Source: Bimastos eiseni
Lineage: Eukaryota; Annelida; Clitellata; Crassiclitellata; Lumbricidae
Length of the DNA: 64,000 bases
Assembly (NCBI GenBank): GCA_959347315.1
Contig: OY365807.1
Location: forward strand, 12,539,324-12,603,323
Direction of reading: 5' to 3'
The position numbers were made by a program, and so were the translations under genes. The notes beneath the pieces are model-generated. The model saw nothing but the letters and a program-made list of their open reading frames with translations, made no database searches and had not been told where the DNA came from. This document shows, piece after piece, positions 9,701 to 20,066 of this stretch. How positions within the stretch are numbered: the stretch's first letter is position 1; every line of letters starts with the position of its first letter.

Positions 9701-12648
9701 ATGAAGAATTAAAACACTAACAACACTTGCATTTGAAACCGTTTTAATGCTACATGAAGTTGATCAAGCAGGAATATAGTCTGAGATTAGGTTTACAGTT
9801 CTGATTTTCATATTCTGTATTGCGGACGTCATAATTAGACAATTATATTTGCGTACATACATGTTTTCGAGACCCCCTCCTCCACCATACGCACCCGTAT
9901 GCAAAATGGCCGAAATTTGAAACCGCATCCCCTCGCTGCATACGTAATATGTGGACGGCCCCTCACAACGACTGACGGTCAACTGGCAGGCAGCTCGGAG
10001 GCACACGGTACAACTGCTGAGGGAGTTCACTGTCCATAGTTTCGAGCATTTGTGGCTTTATTATAATTGCATATATTATAATTATTAGGTCTTTTTAATT
10101 GAGCAATCAAGCTAATATCCAGCTAATTGAACAATCATGCTAATTGAGCTAATCGAACAATCGGTTAATCAATTAGATGCCTACTAATCGATTAATCAAT
10201 TAGTAAAGCTCGATTAATTTGCCCAAGCCTAGTCACGGACCTCATAGACGGGAGTGAGTTTGTTCAATAGCAAATAGTGATAAGTCTGGTAATATTCAGA
10301 TGCTTTAAGTTAAAACTGTTGAAGCTAAGTAATATAATATTTAACAACGCATAAATCACAAATTTTGATTAATTTCTTATATTTTCAATAAGTTGATAGC
10401 CTTGTTCCCTAAAAGTCACCATGCACCGTGCCTCTGAGCATTTGGTGGGCATGTCAATGAATGTCACAGAGCAATATCGAGTCTTTTGTAATATGCTACT
10501 AAATTTGAATCAACAGGTCGCAGTAGAATTACGACATAGTAGTAACTGATGAAAACAAATTAATACACGAGTCCAATGTAACTGTTTACCACCCGGCAGG
10601 GCACCCATCTGTTTAGTTTCGTAGTATTTGGACAAACAATGGGTCCTAGTTTTTTTAAATTGGCTTGCTGATTTTCTGTTCCTACGTGAGTCCAATTTAA
10701 CTGTATGCCACTCTGCAAGGTGCCCATCTGTCCTACTGCTCTAGCGAATCGAAATTTTTTTGGGGCTAGTGGATAATGATCTCGTTTGTGCCTTTCTAAT
10801 CTTCTTGTCAGGATGTTTACCATTTAACCATCGAGTGAAGAACAAGTTTAAGGTAATTTGATTGGGGGATGCTAAAAACCCATAAAGTGAGGTTACTTTA
10901 GACTACAACAGCATGTTCATATGTCTACATGTTGATTGGTATGCAACAAGCTGTATGTACCTTTGCTGAGATCAATTTCATCAGTGACTTCCTGGGCTAA
11001 ATCCACAAAGTCTTCTCTCTCAACAGTTCTTCAAAATTAAGAAAATGAACCCACATTAATAAGATGTATCTAAGTAACTCAATAAATAAAATGCTCACCT
11101 TATAATAAGTAGGCTTTCTTTTGTGAATACATACAAGATATCAACTTCTGCCGACTGCCTGACACATATTGTGATACAATATAAAATAGCTATATTCTGA
11201 TACTTTTCTGACCAAGAAGACATTTCCTAATCTAAAAATTTTTGGGTTTCTAACTTACCGGAACAAGCTAACCACAATTTATCAGTTCCTTGCTTAGTTC
11301 TGTGGTTTATCAAAGCAAGTTTAAGCAAAAATTAATGCTTAAAAATAGTTTAAAATGTACTTACTATGTGATGCATAGCAATTGCACTGAAAGTTGCAAT
11401 TGTAAAGTAAACATTGCCTGCCTCAGATGATGCCATAGAAATTGTTATAATAACAATAAAATTCTACAAGACTGTAATCTGTGATAATCTTAATAATTCA
11501 TATTTTCTTTACCTGATGGACAACCTGATTTTATTTAATTGAATTTTATTAAGCCTACCTAACAGGCCTTGATGCTTTTGTCAGTTGCAGTTCTACATAA
11601 AGTTGTTTCGTCCTCTTTCGTTCAAAATCAAGCTCCTGGATGAGAGTGTCAACCTTATTCTTTACCTTCAATTCCGTCAGTTCCGACTCTACCAACAAAA
11701 CCATACACTTGTCGCACTGTTTGTCTTCTGGGCACTGATAATTTGTGAAATTTAATTAACCTATATAATATAATAATTTGTAAAGCAGTGTTTTCATCAT
11801 TAACAAGAGATGCAATCTAGCCATGGTTATTTCAAGACTTCATTTGTCTTATTCAAACAATTCAGACTGTTGGGAAAACCCCAGTCAAAACCATCTAGGT
11901 CAGGGAAATCAGAAGTCAAACTGCAGTTAGAATGACAGCTCTTAAGGTGGGACCTTAGTAATATTAAAAGACAGACACAGTGCATAGAAATAGGACATTA
12001 ACTCTAAAGATGTGGACCTGTCTGAGAGACAACACAACCATAATCTCCGATAAGAAAAACTTTAAACTGCAGTATTTGCTTGATGGACAGCCATAGGAAT
12101 CCTTCAGCAAACCATATCTGTTAAGTACTTCAATTAACATCGTTAAGAAAATGCACTGTCAATATATAGGCCTACTGTCAAAATAAAGTATTGTCAACAT
12201 AGTGCACTGTTAACAAGATGTATTGTCACAATAAAGTACTGTCAAGAATGTTGTTGCTGTCTTAACATCTATAGGCTCCCATCTTTCAGCGCTCATGAAT
12301 AACCTGGTGCCCTGCGCTTAGCTTTCAAGTGGCGCTTTAGAAATTTGGAGATTATGATTACGATCTTCTTTACACTCTTTCTTTCATCATTGTTCAGTTT
12401 CTCAACAAGTATCTCAACACAGAACTTTAATCATCTTAAATAATCCCATATCTACAACCACACTATCTCTTCCATGCAAATAAAATGCAATAACAACTCA
12501 CTCAGTGTTTCGTTGTCAATCATAACAGCAACGAGCTGTTCCTGTAACTGGGTCAACTGCATCTGATACACATCAGCTGACACTTCCACCTTGTCCTCAT
12601 CTTTCATCTCTTCCTTCACCGACAACAAGGACATCCACAAACAAAACT
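791..12648 (-). CDS. GRAMD4: GRAMD4-like GRAM domain-containing protein, partial (C-terminal exons off the left edge)
   Basis: Exons in transcription order are 12648-12502, about 11734 or 11727 to 11559, 11028-10961, 6048-5900, 4350-4285, 3248-3157, 2511-2457, 2163-2107, 1682-1639 and 900-791. Reading phases are continuous from 11559 onward. The first two exons encode a charged coiled coil (KVDTLIQELDFERKR). The next give EREDFVDLAQ and SWFEGVRNYM. A membrane hairpin follows (VYLYSVWCGW...SRGWNINFG), then ADRFNLVLQVAKQVQ, GLEKIKN and a second hydrophobic span (GRLYVVLVFAFILSVV). This order and these motifs match vertebrate GRAMD4, a membrane-anchored protein linked to mitochondria/ER and E2F1-driven apoptosis. 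The GRAM domain is outside the window. The donor at 5900 (GTTCTT) is weak; without it the frame stops a few codons later. Exons upstream of 12648 were not found. The intron at 6049-10960 is filled with repeats. Confidence 0.8.
2785..3090 (+). repeat. Polypurine (GA-rich) tract in a GRAMD4 intron
   Basis: About 300 bases are almost only G and A on the plus strand, hence a polypyrimidine run in the minus-strand transcript, between the exons at 3157 and 2511. Open frames on both strands here (Ser/Pro/Leu-rich or Glu/Arg-rich) follow from base composition and are not genes. Confidence 0.85.
3821..4237. mobile_element. Non-autonomous DNA transposon with TAAGGCTGTCAA inverted ends
   Basis: The left end TAAGGCTGTCAA is mirrored by TTGACAGCCTTA at the right end. 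The flanks ATTAATAG and ATCGATAG agree at 6 of 8 positions, consistent with an old 8-bp target duplication of the hAT type. Inside are two to three diverged copies of a unit of about 110-125 bp containing CCGTAAAAATGCGCGATTTT and a TATGCCAGAAATATT block. The ends also carry GGTACCNGGGTACC-type palindromes. There is no coding capacity. Confidence 0.65.
5294..5512. repeat. Small fold-back repeat
   Basis: A 22-bp arm starting TCATGGGTAGCCC at about 5294-5316 returns as a perfect inverted copy at about 5490-5512, enclosing about 175 bp. It lies in the GRAMD4 intron between exons 6048-5900 and 4350-4285. It could be a MITE-like element or a transcript hairpin; no target duplication was seen. Confidence 0.55.
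6297..6440 (+). repeat. Short tandem array, about 30-bp unit
   Basis: Four to five degenerate copies of a unit resembling CAAATAAATTCTGAGCCCT plus AGGCAGAGGAATT occur in succession. The array lies in the large GRAMD4 intron. There is no coding signal. Confidence 0.6.
6615..7165 (-). pseudogene. LINE (CR1/L2/Rex-like) 3' end: C-terminus of reverse transcriptase
   Basis: The minus-strand translation reads LDYCNSVLYGLP, then DHITSVLRSLHWLPV, then PSYLPSMV and a decayed tail. This is the conserved thumb/C-terminal segment of CR1/L2/Rex-type reverse transcriptases. The last part shifts frame near 6850. On its 3' side is a TTGTA-type simple repeat (6618-6640), a usual LINE tail. The element is 5'-truncated exactly where the 24-bp minisatellite begins (about 7150-7165). 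Confidence 0.8.
7150..8170. repeat. 24-bp minisatellite, about 40 copies, open in both directions
   Basis: A 24-base unit encodes DPACEEAL-type octapeptides on the plus strand and QRLFTGRI-type octapeptides on the minus strand. It repeats for about 1 kb with no change of period. Variant units (DTACEEAL, DPDFEEAL, NLACKEAM) recur in the same order in several blocks (about 7385-7580, 7675-7800, 7965-8100), so there is a higher-order repeat. Because 24 is divisible by three, long open frames result on both strands. No start context, splice pattern or homology supports a protein. It lies in the GRAMD4 intron between a LINE 5' break and a hAT-like end fragment. Confidence 0.9.
8172..8274. mobile_element. 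Right-end fragment of the GAGACCAAGACC hAT-like family
   Basis: Repeated GAGACCAAGACC units and the terminal stretch GACCGCAGTTTTCCGGTCTC match the right ends of the full copies at 22316-23102 and 34223-35036. Only about 100 bp remain, fused directly to the minisatellite. Confidence 0.75.
8757..10362. repeat. Interlocked inverted repeats (composite fold-back region)
   Basis: Two inverted pairs overlap without nesting. Arms at about 8757-8885 and 10134-10225 are built of ATTAATCGATTAG motifs. Arms at about 9222-9301 and 10288-10362 share CAACAGTTTTAACTTAAAGC and CATCTGAATA. A direct repeat of about 65 bp (TTTGCCCAAGCCTAGTCACG) sits at 9308-9371 and 10217-10280. A complete MITE (9474-9962) lies in the middle. 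The pattern reads as several palindromic AT-rich elements inserted into or recombined with each other. I saw no coding sequence. Confidence 0.65.
9474..9962. mobile_element. MITE with GGGCCGTCCACATATTACGT-type inverted ends (copy 1)
   Basis: The left end GGGCCCATCCATATATTACG and the right end, read inverted, GGGGCCGTCCACATATTACG form imperfect terminal inverted repeats around about 490 bp of non-coding sequence. A second, interrupted copy in the opposite orientation lies at 22189-25220. No target duplication was evident, so the superfamily is left open. Confidence 0.75.
12303..12366. repeat. Dispersed repeat fragment, shared with 36785-36850
   Basis: CTGGTGCCCTGCGCTTAGCT and the following AAGTGGCGCTTTAGAAATTT are repeated with about 85 percent identity at 36785-36850 (CTGGTGCCCTACACTTCGCT, then AGTGGCACTTTAGAAATTTG). 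This is likely the 3' tail of a LINE or SINE family. Both copies are on the plus strand. Confidence 0.65.
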
Positions 12649-15046
12649 CTGAATACGTTTTCTAAAAAAATAGACAATTCGTAAAGCCCAATGATCAGCA
12701 AAACCTGCATAAAATTGTCCACTTTTAATTTCATACTCATCTCCTCAATGACCAAAGATCAGAATTTTCCTTATATCATCACATAAGTTACTTGAGGCTT
12801 CCAGAGATGTGATGGAAAGTACATTGTTCCCGGTAAGCACCTCATTCATTCAGAGTAGCTGGTTTATTCATTTGGTACTCTGTGTCATCACATCACTTGA
12901 GCGCCTCTGAGCAGACATCTTGAAGGGGCGCTATATCAAGTATTTTTTGATTGATTGATTGACAACTCCCAGACTGAGACTGCATTTTGCTCTAAACTGA
13001 AAACTTAGCTCTTCCAGTCTGTGTGAAGTTCTTGATGTTACCTGTGGCTCGGTTTCAAAGTGCACTTGTGTTTGTTGAATGGCTGAAGTGCACTTCGCAA
13101 CTCTACACGGGGGGGGGGGGATCATCGCCTATTCGCCTTATCAACTTATAGTTGTATTGTATGTAAAAGAGAAAAATATGTGGTGTGCATTCTGCAGATT
13201 CTGTGCTATATAGCACTCACTCACTCTCCAAATGTCTTGTTGAAATATCTAACTTGAGTAATATAGCATTTAGCATCAGCTAGCTAATTCAGCAAGGCAC
13301 TTAAAACTTAATGAATTGACTGCTGCCACGGTATTTTGTTTTAACAACAAGGATTAATTTAAACTCAATGGAACAATAGTTTTCAGCAACATTCCCAAAG
13401 ATGATTTGGAATTCAATTGCTACTATAATGCTCTAAATATCTGCAGATTATCGTCTATTATTTAGATATACGCTTATCTACCCATACAGTGGCAACATTC
13501 CTTTTCTGGAATAACTAAATAAGGTGAAGACTAAGAAACAACATTTACTGCAAAACTGTGAGTCAAACTAATAATGATGCCTATAATAGGTATAGTAAAT
13601 TCCATAAAAAATCATCAGGTAAAGAGTTTACATCTATAGAACACAGTCACTGATCAGTGAAACAGTAGTTCAGTGGAACAAACTATTGAACTGAAGATGA
13701 AACAGTCATTTGGACGGAATGAACACGTCCGTTATCGAACGTCACAAAGAATTTCTGTGCTGGCATATATAATAATATTCAAATACATTTTTGACTTATT
13801 TCAATGAACAAAGAATTCTTTGTCTTATCAGAGTCAACAGTTTCGCCAATCTGCTACAACATACCAGGACTAGGCGACGATGACGACTATAGAATATGGT
13901 TTCTACATTTGAGTTAAGAAATAATATTCATTAATGTAATCAGTGCTCGCCGAGCACATATAATTATTGATGCAGACGATAGGTTGCACGGCAGGGTTGC
14001 GGCTACTGAAAACCCAAAAACTACGGTAAGGGGATAAATTTCTTCACAGATGATCATACATGTTAAAAGTTACATAATAACTGTGTCTGCAAGTGCGGTC
14101 AGTTTAAAATATTTGCCACACGCACACAATTACTAAGCGCAGACCAACAAGACTTTATAATAGCAAAGTACTTTAATTCGTAATTCGCTTATTTTCGCAC
14201 CAAACATTTCTGACAGCATGCAGATATACATACCTATATAATATAATACGTGATAATATTGTGACATAACAATATAAAAATAAAAATACTAAGAGAAATC
14301 GTATTACCCCAACTTAAATTTCAAAGCCCAGGTGTTGGTAAACAAGAGCATACACTTCCGTTACTGTACTAAATAATGAACCAGATACCACACTTGAAAT
14401 CCGTATACTATTTTTAGCTTGAATCGTGTACGAATAGTATCCTAAAACAATAATAAATCACACGAATACTTTGACGAAAACCGGAAAATATTAAATCTAT
14501 GGAAGGAACCCAGAATTCCAGATAGTCATGTTATAATTAGGGATAGCCTAAATTCATGCCCAAAAAGCTCAAAATTCATGATATCAAAATAAATCGCTTT
14601 TTGTTTCTTAAGATGTGGTCAATCTGGGACTAATATTAGTCCCAGTATCAATGTAGCCTAGTATAGGCCTACTCGTGTCGCTGTGCAAATAATAGTCTAT
14701 TGTGTATTGTATTTACGCATTTGTAATAATGTAAAGCGCGTGTAGTAGGTTGACACTTCAGAAGCGCTGCCAGTGCGCAAAGCACCGCGTGAAGAAGCAA
14801 GCTTCGAGAAACGCAAATGAGGGTAAGAGCTTGCCACATAGAATTTTAGAGTGAACAGAAGGAGTTCCAAAGGGTTGTATTACCTGCATTAGAGACAAAT
14901 TGAAGCAGAGTACCGAGACTGAGCTAGAGCACTGAGATCAGTTCTAGTAGGCCTAAGAGTAAAATAGAGGTTCAAATCGATATATTGGGCGAACGAAGCG
15001 AACGAAGGGAGGAGGCTGAATGGATACAATACATTTATTGCAGTTG

Positions 15047-15245
15047 TATTATGCAACTAAGCATTTTTTAAACACCCTACCGGAGGCAGTGCGCAAAGCT
15101 TCCTCGATGGAAGTTTTAAGTCTAGTCTCAAAACCCATGGAAAGAAGTTTTATTTTCTGTTTATTATGACTGATGAAACTGTCATGTAACGCACCTTAAG
15201 TAAGACTCTGTTTTATTAAGGCGCGCTATAAATGCTAGTTGTATT
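15047..15245 (+). pseudogene. LINE 3'-end remnant, plus strand
   Basis: The plus strand reads LPEAVRKASSMEV and, after a frame shift, SSLKTHGKKFYF. This resembles the WNSLP...SL..FK..LKTHLF terminus of CR1/Rex-type LINE proteins. It is followed by a GGCGCGCTATAAATGC tail typical of these 3' ends. About 60 codons remain. Confidence 0.6.
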
Positions 15246-15499
15246 ATCTTATTTTTACAACGTGCTTTAACGAGACAAGTCTTGCACCAAAGCGTGCTGC
15301 GCTGCATTCCTAGTCATAGCTCCGGGAGAATAGGTAGGTCTCTAATTTGAATAAGGTCGTGAAATACCTCGCCCAATCAATAAACTGATAACGAGCAGAG
15401 TCAAGGTCATAATTGTTTCGCTATCGATAACTAAGTCTTGAAAAGTTGTATTAAATAACGCTTTCGTAGAAAACTACTTACTTGCTTGCTCTGTTTTCG

Positions 15500-15545
15500 C
15501 TTCGATCACGTGACGTAAGCGGACGTTTTGTCATTGTTGTAGCTA
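15500..15545. promoter_or_regulatory. Possible divergent promoter element: E-box plus CRE-like site
   Basis: GATCACGTGACGTAAGCGGACG combines a palindromic E-box (TCACGTGA) with an overlapping TGACGTAA CRE-like site, in a locally CG-rich patch between two divergent genes. Position and motif suggest a promoter; there is no transcript evidence. Confidence 0.35.
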
Positions 15546-16456
15546 TTATTAACCTACAGATGCGATAGGAATAATTGTGCTTGACGATTAAGCGAATTGG
15601 TTGTCAAATAGGCAAGTTTTTCACGGTGTCATTTCTTCTAAAAGACCAGACGATGAGTTTGAATCGAACAGTCGTAGATGGTTGGCTGTGGTCTTCTGTC
15701 TAACAGATGTTAGATTTCTTTACCTCCGGGTACACTAGGCGCTTATTCGTCTATGAAACCCGTTTGGCTTTCTCATCATGTTGGATTCTGATTTCATGTA
15801 GGCCTAAAATAGCTTCGCAGCTTTATTTCTTTATATTGTAAAGACGTTTTTGTCTAATGAAGATCAGTTTTGTTATTTAATCGATGATCTAGTTCAGACA
15901 TCACGAGAAATCGATCGGTTAACAAAATAGGTCAAAGCACAAAATCATGGCGCATCCGCTGTCTGAGGCATTTGTGCCCGTTGATTTCCCAAGCGAAAAC
16001 TGAAATTTGACGAGTACGTCCCGAATCCTCGACACCCCAATTAGAGGGATTGAATTTCCACCAGATACCGGAAATTGGATTCCTCAGTGAAAGTAAAACT
16101 GTTAGAGGAAATTTAACTTTTTCGGGATTTTTCCGAATATACTATTCTATATATCAACCGAATGGTCAAGTCATCAACTGATTAGTCAATACTAGTTTAC
16201 AGAATTTTGAACACTTGTTTGGAAAAAAACTCAAATAATATTCGTACAGAATTAAATTTTTTAGAGAGAAGTTATGTACAGAAGCAATTTATGTTATGTT
16301 TTGTTATAATTTTATGGTATGTTGCATGTGGATTTAAAGACGACACTTATATCCAAGATGAAGGTCACAAATTTAATTAATTAATGCGTCTGGTATGAGG
16401 ACTAAAAGTACATGTTTATATTCTCATGGTTAAAACCAATGTAGTAAATATGATGA

Positions 16457-16493
16457 CATAATGCCAGTCGCTGCTACTACTGCTAATATTTTT
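16457..16493 (+). repeat. Partial duplicate of an F-box coding segment
   Basis: ATGCCAGTCGCTGCTACTAC here is nearly identical to ATGCCAGTCGCTGCTTCTAC inside the F-box coding exon at about 16801-16836 (MPVAATTA against MPVAASTA). The copies are about 340 bp apart in direct orientation. It could be a relic of an exon-end duplication or an alternative first exon. Confidence 0.6.
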
Positions 16494-16641
16494 GTTCAAC
16501 TGACACAGATGATATATTATTGCCTAACGATTTTGTCCAAGGTTTAAAAACTTCATCTTTCAGCTGTAAAAAAAGTTGCTGCCATTATTTATAATTTCAA
16601 ATGACCCAAGTAAATAGCTAAATTGTTTAAGTCACATTTTC

Positions 16642-18150
16642 ATGTTTAATGTCTTTCTGTTGCAGTTTGCGATGCAACATCTATACAGTAGGCATGAAGA
16701 CGTCGACAGAACACCCTTGTTAGCACTTTGCTCAACCGAATTACTCACATTTATTGTGAGCAGCTTGTGCCTTTTACTTCTGTCGATGCTCGTAATCGTC
16801 ATGATGCCAGTCGCTGCTTCTACTGCTGGATTTGGCCTTGGCAGCCCGAGAAAGGCAAAGAGATTTCGCTCAGTTTCTGTCTCCATTGACATTGAATTTC
16901 CTGAGCACATAGGAAAACCTCCGATCTATTATCGTAAACTCGGGGGCAGTCGAGAGCAACAACAACGCCAGATTCTTTCGAATGACCGATTTCGGACTAT
17001 GTCGACAAACTATGTTGAGAAGTATCGCAGTCTGGTCGATTCGGAGATGATGTCGTCAAAGGCGAAGGGACTGGCGATGCTGAGACGTCAGCCGGACATA
17101 TTTCCATTTCAGTCGTTGCCGGATGATTGCAAGCAATACATATTCTCGTTCTTGAACATGAAGGAGCGTGGCATTGCCGCTCAGGTGTGCACCGACTGGA
17201 GCGAGAAAATTCGAAGCCCGAGTCTGTGGAATATAATCGACTTCACAATTTTTCCACTGTGCGAAATCTGCTCGGAGACGGGGCGTGACTGCAACATACT
17301 CTGCTACACTGCCTACAAGAGTCGCATGAAAAAGTTCTTCAGGTACCTTGTCGAACTGCGTCCGACAATACACTACTTTCGGTGTGCTTACGATATCGGT
17401 GACCACAGGGACGGTTGGCTGGATCTAATTCAGGGTCTATTCAGAAGTGCTCGTTGTCAGGATCTGCAGGTTATCGAACTAAACTGGAAAGAAACGCCTA
17501 TAAAACCTGCATCATTCAAATCGGAAAGTGCAACTTGGTCGACCAGCGATTACAATGACCTCATGTTTAATCATAGGCATCGTCAGAGACTCTTTGTTAA
17601 GTTCTTTGATTTTCTTGTTGCTGCCGCACCAAACGTCACGAAAATGGTATTGCCTTTTGATTGGTCAGATCGATCATTGCGTGCGATTGGCCGACTTAAG
17701 AAACTCGAGGTCCTCATACTGCAGCAATATTTCTGGTTCCAGGGACTTGAACAGAAGTCTCTTACACAGTTATTTCATGTTGCCCCACTTTTGAAGCACC
17801 TTGTTCTTGAAGTCTGGACACCAAATGGTCACGGGCTTCAATCTTATTCAATTGAGTCGGATGAACTAGAACACTTGGACGTTTCACAGAGCCGCGGTTT
17901 TCAATTAGAATGTATCCGTATGCCGAATCTGAAGGTTCTGAAAATTAGTCGTCACGTCTTCAGTGGACCTTTGACTAACCTAGATACCCTTCACGTAGCA
18001 TGCCTTTACCAGGTCTTGTGTGAGGGCACTCCGAAATTGCGCCAGCTGAACGACCTAATTCTCCGAACACACTGGAAGGAAAATTTGTACGACGAATTTG
18101 AACAAGTTTTAAATGGTATTTGTTCATGTCCTGTCCACAAACCGGTTTAA
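16642..18150 (+). CDS. F-box protein with leucine-rich C-terminal region
   Basis: This is a 502-codon open exon. An F-box lies at about residues 152-200 (FPFQSLPDDCKQYIFSFLNM, then AAQVCTDWSEKIRSPSLW). F-boxes bind SKP1 to place substrates on SCF ubiquitin ligases. The rest has leucine-rich-repeat-like spacing (LKKLEVLILQ, LLKHLVLEVW, LEHLDVSQSRGF, MPNLKVLKISRH) and ends CSCPVHKPV. The first ATG is uncertain: a good splice acceptor (TTTCTGTTGCAG) ends at about 16665, so the true start may be in an upstream exon. The stretch before the F-box includes a strongly hydrophobic run (residues 28-55) that would be a membrane anchor if translated. The family member is not identified; FBXO/FBXL assignment is open. 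Confidence 0.8.
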   Translation: MFNVFLLQFAMQHLYSRHEDVDRTPLLALCSTELLTFIVSSLCLLLLSMLVIVMMPVAASTAGFGLGSPRKAKRFRSVSVSIDIEFPEHIGKPPIYYRKLGGSREQQQRQILSNDRFRTMSTNYVEKYRSLVDSEMMSSKAKGLAMLRRQPDIFPFQSLPDDCKQYIFSFLNMKERGIAAQVCTDWSEKIRSPSLWNIIDFTIFPLCEICSETGRDCNILCYTAYKSRMKKFFRYLVELRPTIHYFRCAYDIGDHRDGWLDLIQGLFRSARCQDLQVIELNWKETPIKPASFKSESATWSTSDYNDLMFNHRHRQRLFVKFFDFLVAAAPNVTKMVLPFDWSDRSLRAIGRLKKLEVLILQQYFWFQGLEQKSLTQLFHVAPLLKHLVLEVWTPNGHGLQSYSIESDELEHLDVSQSRGFQLECIRMPNLKVLKISRHVFSGPLTNLDTLHVACLYQVLCEGTPKLRQLNDLILRTHWKENLYDEFEQVLNGICSCPVHKPV

Positions 18151-18585
18151 TGGTTTGGTACATTGAGCGTCATTCAAATGAAGGCCGCAGGGATATTCAT
18201 TGTTTACATTTAATTTAATCAGAGTTGTTCTCTTTGGCAATAGGAGCCTAGCAGTGAGCATCAGTCACATCTATGTGTGTGTAAATTTGTTCAAACAATT
18301 TTATTTATTCTGTAGTTGTTCATGAAATTGTTTCTTTTTCAGTTTCTAGTTTTCTATTCTGTGACATTCATGTGTGTGATGGTGTTTTCACTTAAACTGC
18401 TAAGTAAGTAATTTGTGCTGACAGAAATGTTTGTTAAGATCTGAATTGAAGGTTCAATTCCTTGTCTGGTGTGCTTTTGTTATGATGCGACTGCAATGAT
18501 GATGTAGTTGAAACCCGTTAGTTTTTGTTTCGTCAGTTTTTACTAAATTCAGAGTAGAGTTGGTTATGTATATATGAGTTGACTT
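18151..18585. other. 3' flank of the F-box gene
   Basis: AT-rich presumed 3' UTR and intergenic sequence. No clear AATAAA signal or other gene was seen before the transposon at 18586. Confidence 0.4.
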
Positions 18586-19679
18586 CAGGGTGGATTCGAT
18601 TTAAATCGAATGATTTAAGTCGGGGATAGAAATCATGATTTAAATCAAAAAACTTTTCATAATAAATAAATTGAATTGATAAAACAGCAACAGTTTTCAA
18701 ACTATCTAGCCGTAATTTTAAAGCAATTGTCATTGTACTTAAATTCTGCACTGTGTTATTTAAATATTCAATAGGTGACAGAAACTGGAAGTTCAAGAAA
18801 AGTGTTCTCTAAGTTTCTAAATGTTTCAAGTTTGAATCAAGATTCAAGAATGAATGAATGATAAAGTTATAGACAATAATTGTGTCAAACAATACTTGAA
18901 ACAAATTCCAGGACAGCTGTTATGCATCAGAATAGCACTACTAGGTGAAAGTTAGATCCATGCTAAATAGAGTGGAGTCAGTGGACACTTGGTTACGGAA
19001 CCAAGTGTCCACTGACTCCACTTTAGTATAATAATCGGCTGGTGTTGAAACTTGAAAGAGTTTCTCATTGTTTGCACTTGTTCATTCAAATCGTCTTGGA
19101 ACTGAAAAGGCTGGGAAGCTGGTGTTCTTTTTTATATTACTAAATTAGAGACCAATACAAAAATTTTGGACAATGAAAACATTGAATGAAGAGAACTAGA
19201 GACCTGTTATACATTTATAAGAAAATAGATATTGAAACTAGATTAGTAAGATGATAATTACTAATAAATAAGATTAGTAGTACCAGTAAACTCGTAGTTG
19301 GTCTCAACTCAAGTGACATTTTATCAATGTCTGAAATTCAGCATGTAATTAATGAGATACTTAATGTATCTCAAACAACTTTTAATTTACAGGAAAACAA
19401 CTCTGTGACTGGGGCTATGTTAGTATGTTATGTTTTACCTTGAATTTACAGTAAAACAAGTGTGTAACTATGACCATGTTAGTATGTTATGTTTTAGCAG
19501 TGATGTAGCAATTATTTGAATAACCAAATAATTTTTAATGAATTCTGATGTCCATTTAAAATATAGCACTCGAACTAAAATAAAAAATTGTGTTAAAATC
19601 TAAATATATCCAAATTTTAAAAAATCCGATTTAAAAAAAACAGCGATTTAAAAAAAAATTGCGATTTTTATCAACCCTC
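18586..19679. mobile_element. Non-autonomous hAT-like element with CAGGGTnGAT ends
   Basis: The left end CAGGGTGGATTCGATTTAAA and the right end, inverted, AGGGTTGATAAAAATCGCAA form terminal inverted repeats of hAT style. The flanks GTTGACTT and GTTTATTT agree at 6 of 8 positions, consistent with a decayed 8-bp target duplication. Inside are a 52-bp perfect hairpin (18971-19022) and a tandem duplication of about 57 bp at 19384-19500. There is no transposase. Confidence 0.65.
18971..19022. repeat. Perfect 24-bp-arm hairpin
   Basis: The arm beginning AGTGGAGTCAGTGGACACTT at 18971-18994 pairs perfectly with 18999-19022 across a 4-base ACGG loop. It sits inside the hAT-like element 18586-19679. 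Confidence 0.9.
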
Positions 19680-20066
19680 GTTTATTTATGATAAATAGTT
19701 TGTTTTTTGCAGAACCATGAGACGATTTGTGACTGCACTGTTTAGTTTAGGTGAAATTGTAGCCTGTTGATGGGTGATTTCTGGGTAAATCTTGTGACTT
19801 CTATATTGTGCAGCCATATCTACCTAGTCATGGTTTAGAGGAGCGAGTGTTTGAGTGAAGTTTGAACACCAGTTTTCTGAGGATGATAGAAATGTGGTGT
19901 AATTCAACCAAAAATGTGTTTGTATATGTGAGTTTATATACATTGTGTATATATAATATGTATTCAATTAATGCATACAATTTAATATAATATATTGCAT
20001 GTGCATATGGTATACATGATGAATGGAAAAAAGCTTTGCTGTAATGCTTCATAATAATGTGAATTC

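Larger units (their letters stand above)
12649..16641. other. Intergenic stretch between GRAMD4 and the F-box gene
   Basis: No convincing exon was found. Contents are a LINE-tail-like segment near 12895-12960 (GGGGCGCTATATCAA then GATT repeats), a G12 homopolymer at about 13108-13119, unique AT-rich sequence to about 14700, a CpG-richer patch at 14735-14800, a LINE remnant at 15047-15245 and a promoter-like patch near 15510. The missing 5' exons of the divergent GRAMD4-like gene and a 5' exon of the F-box gene probably lie here. Confidence 0.5.
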
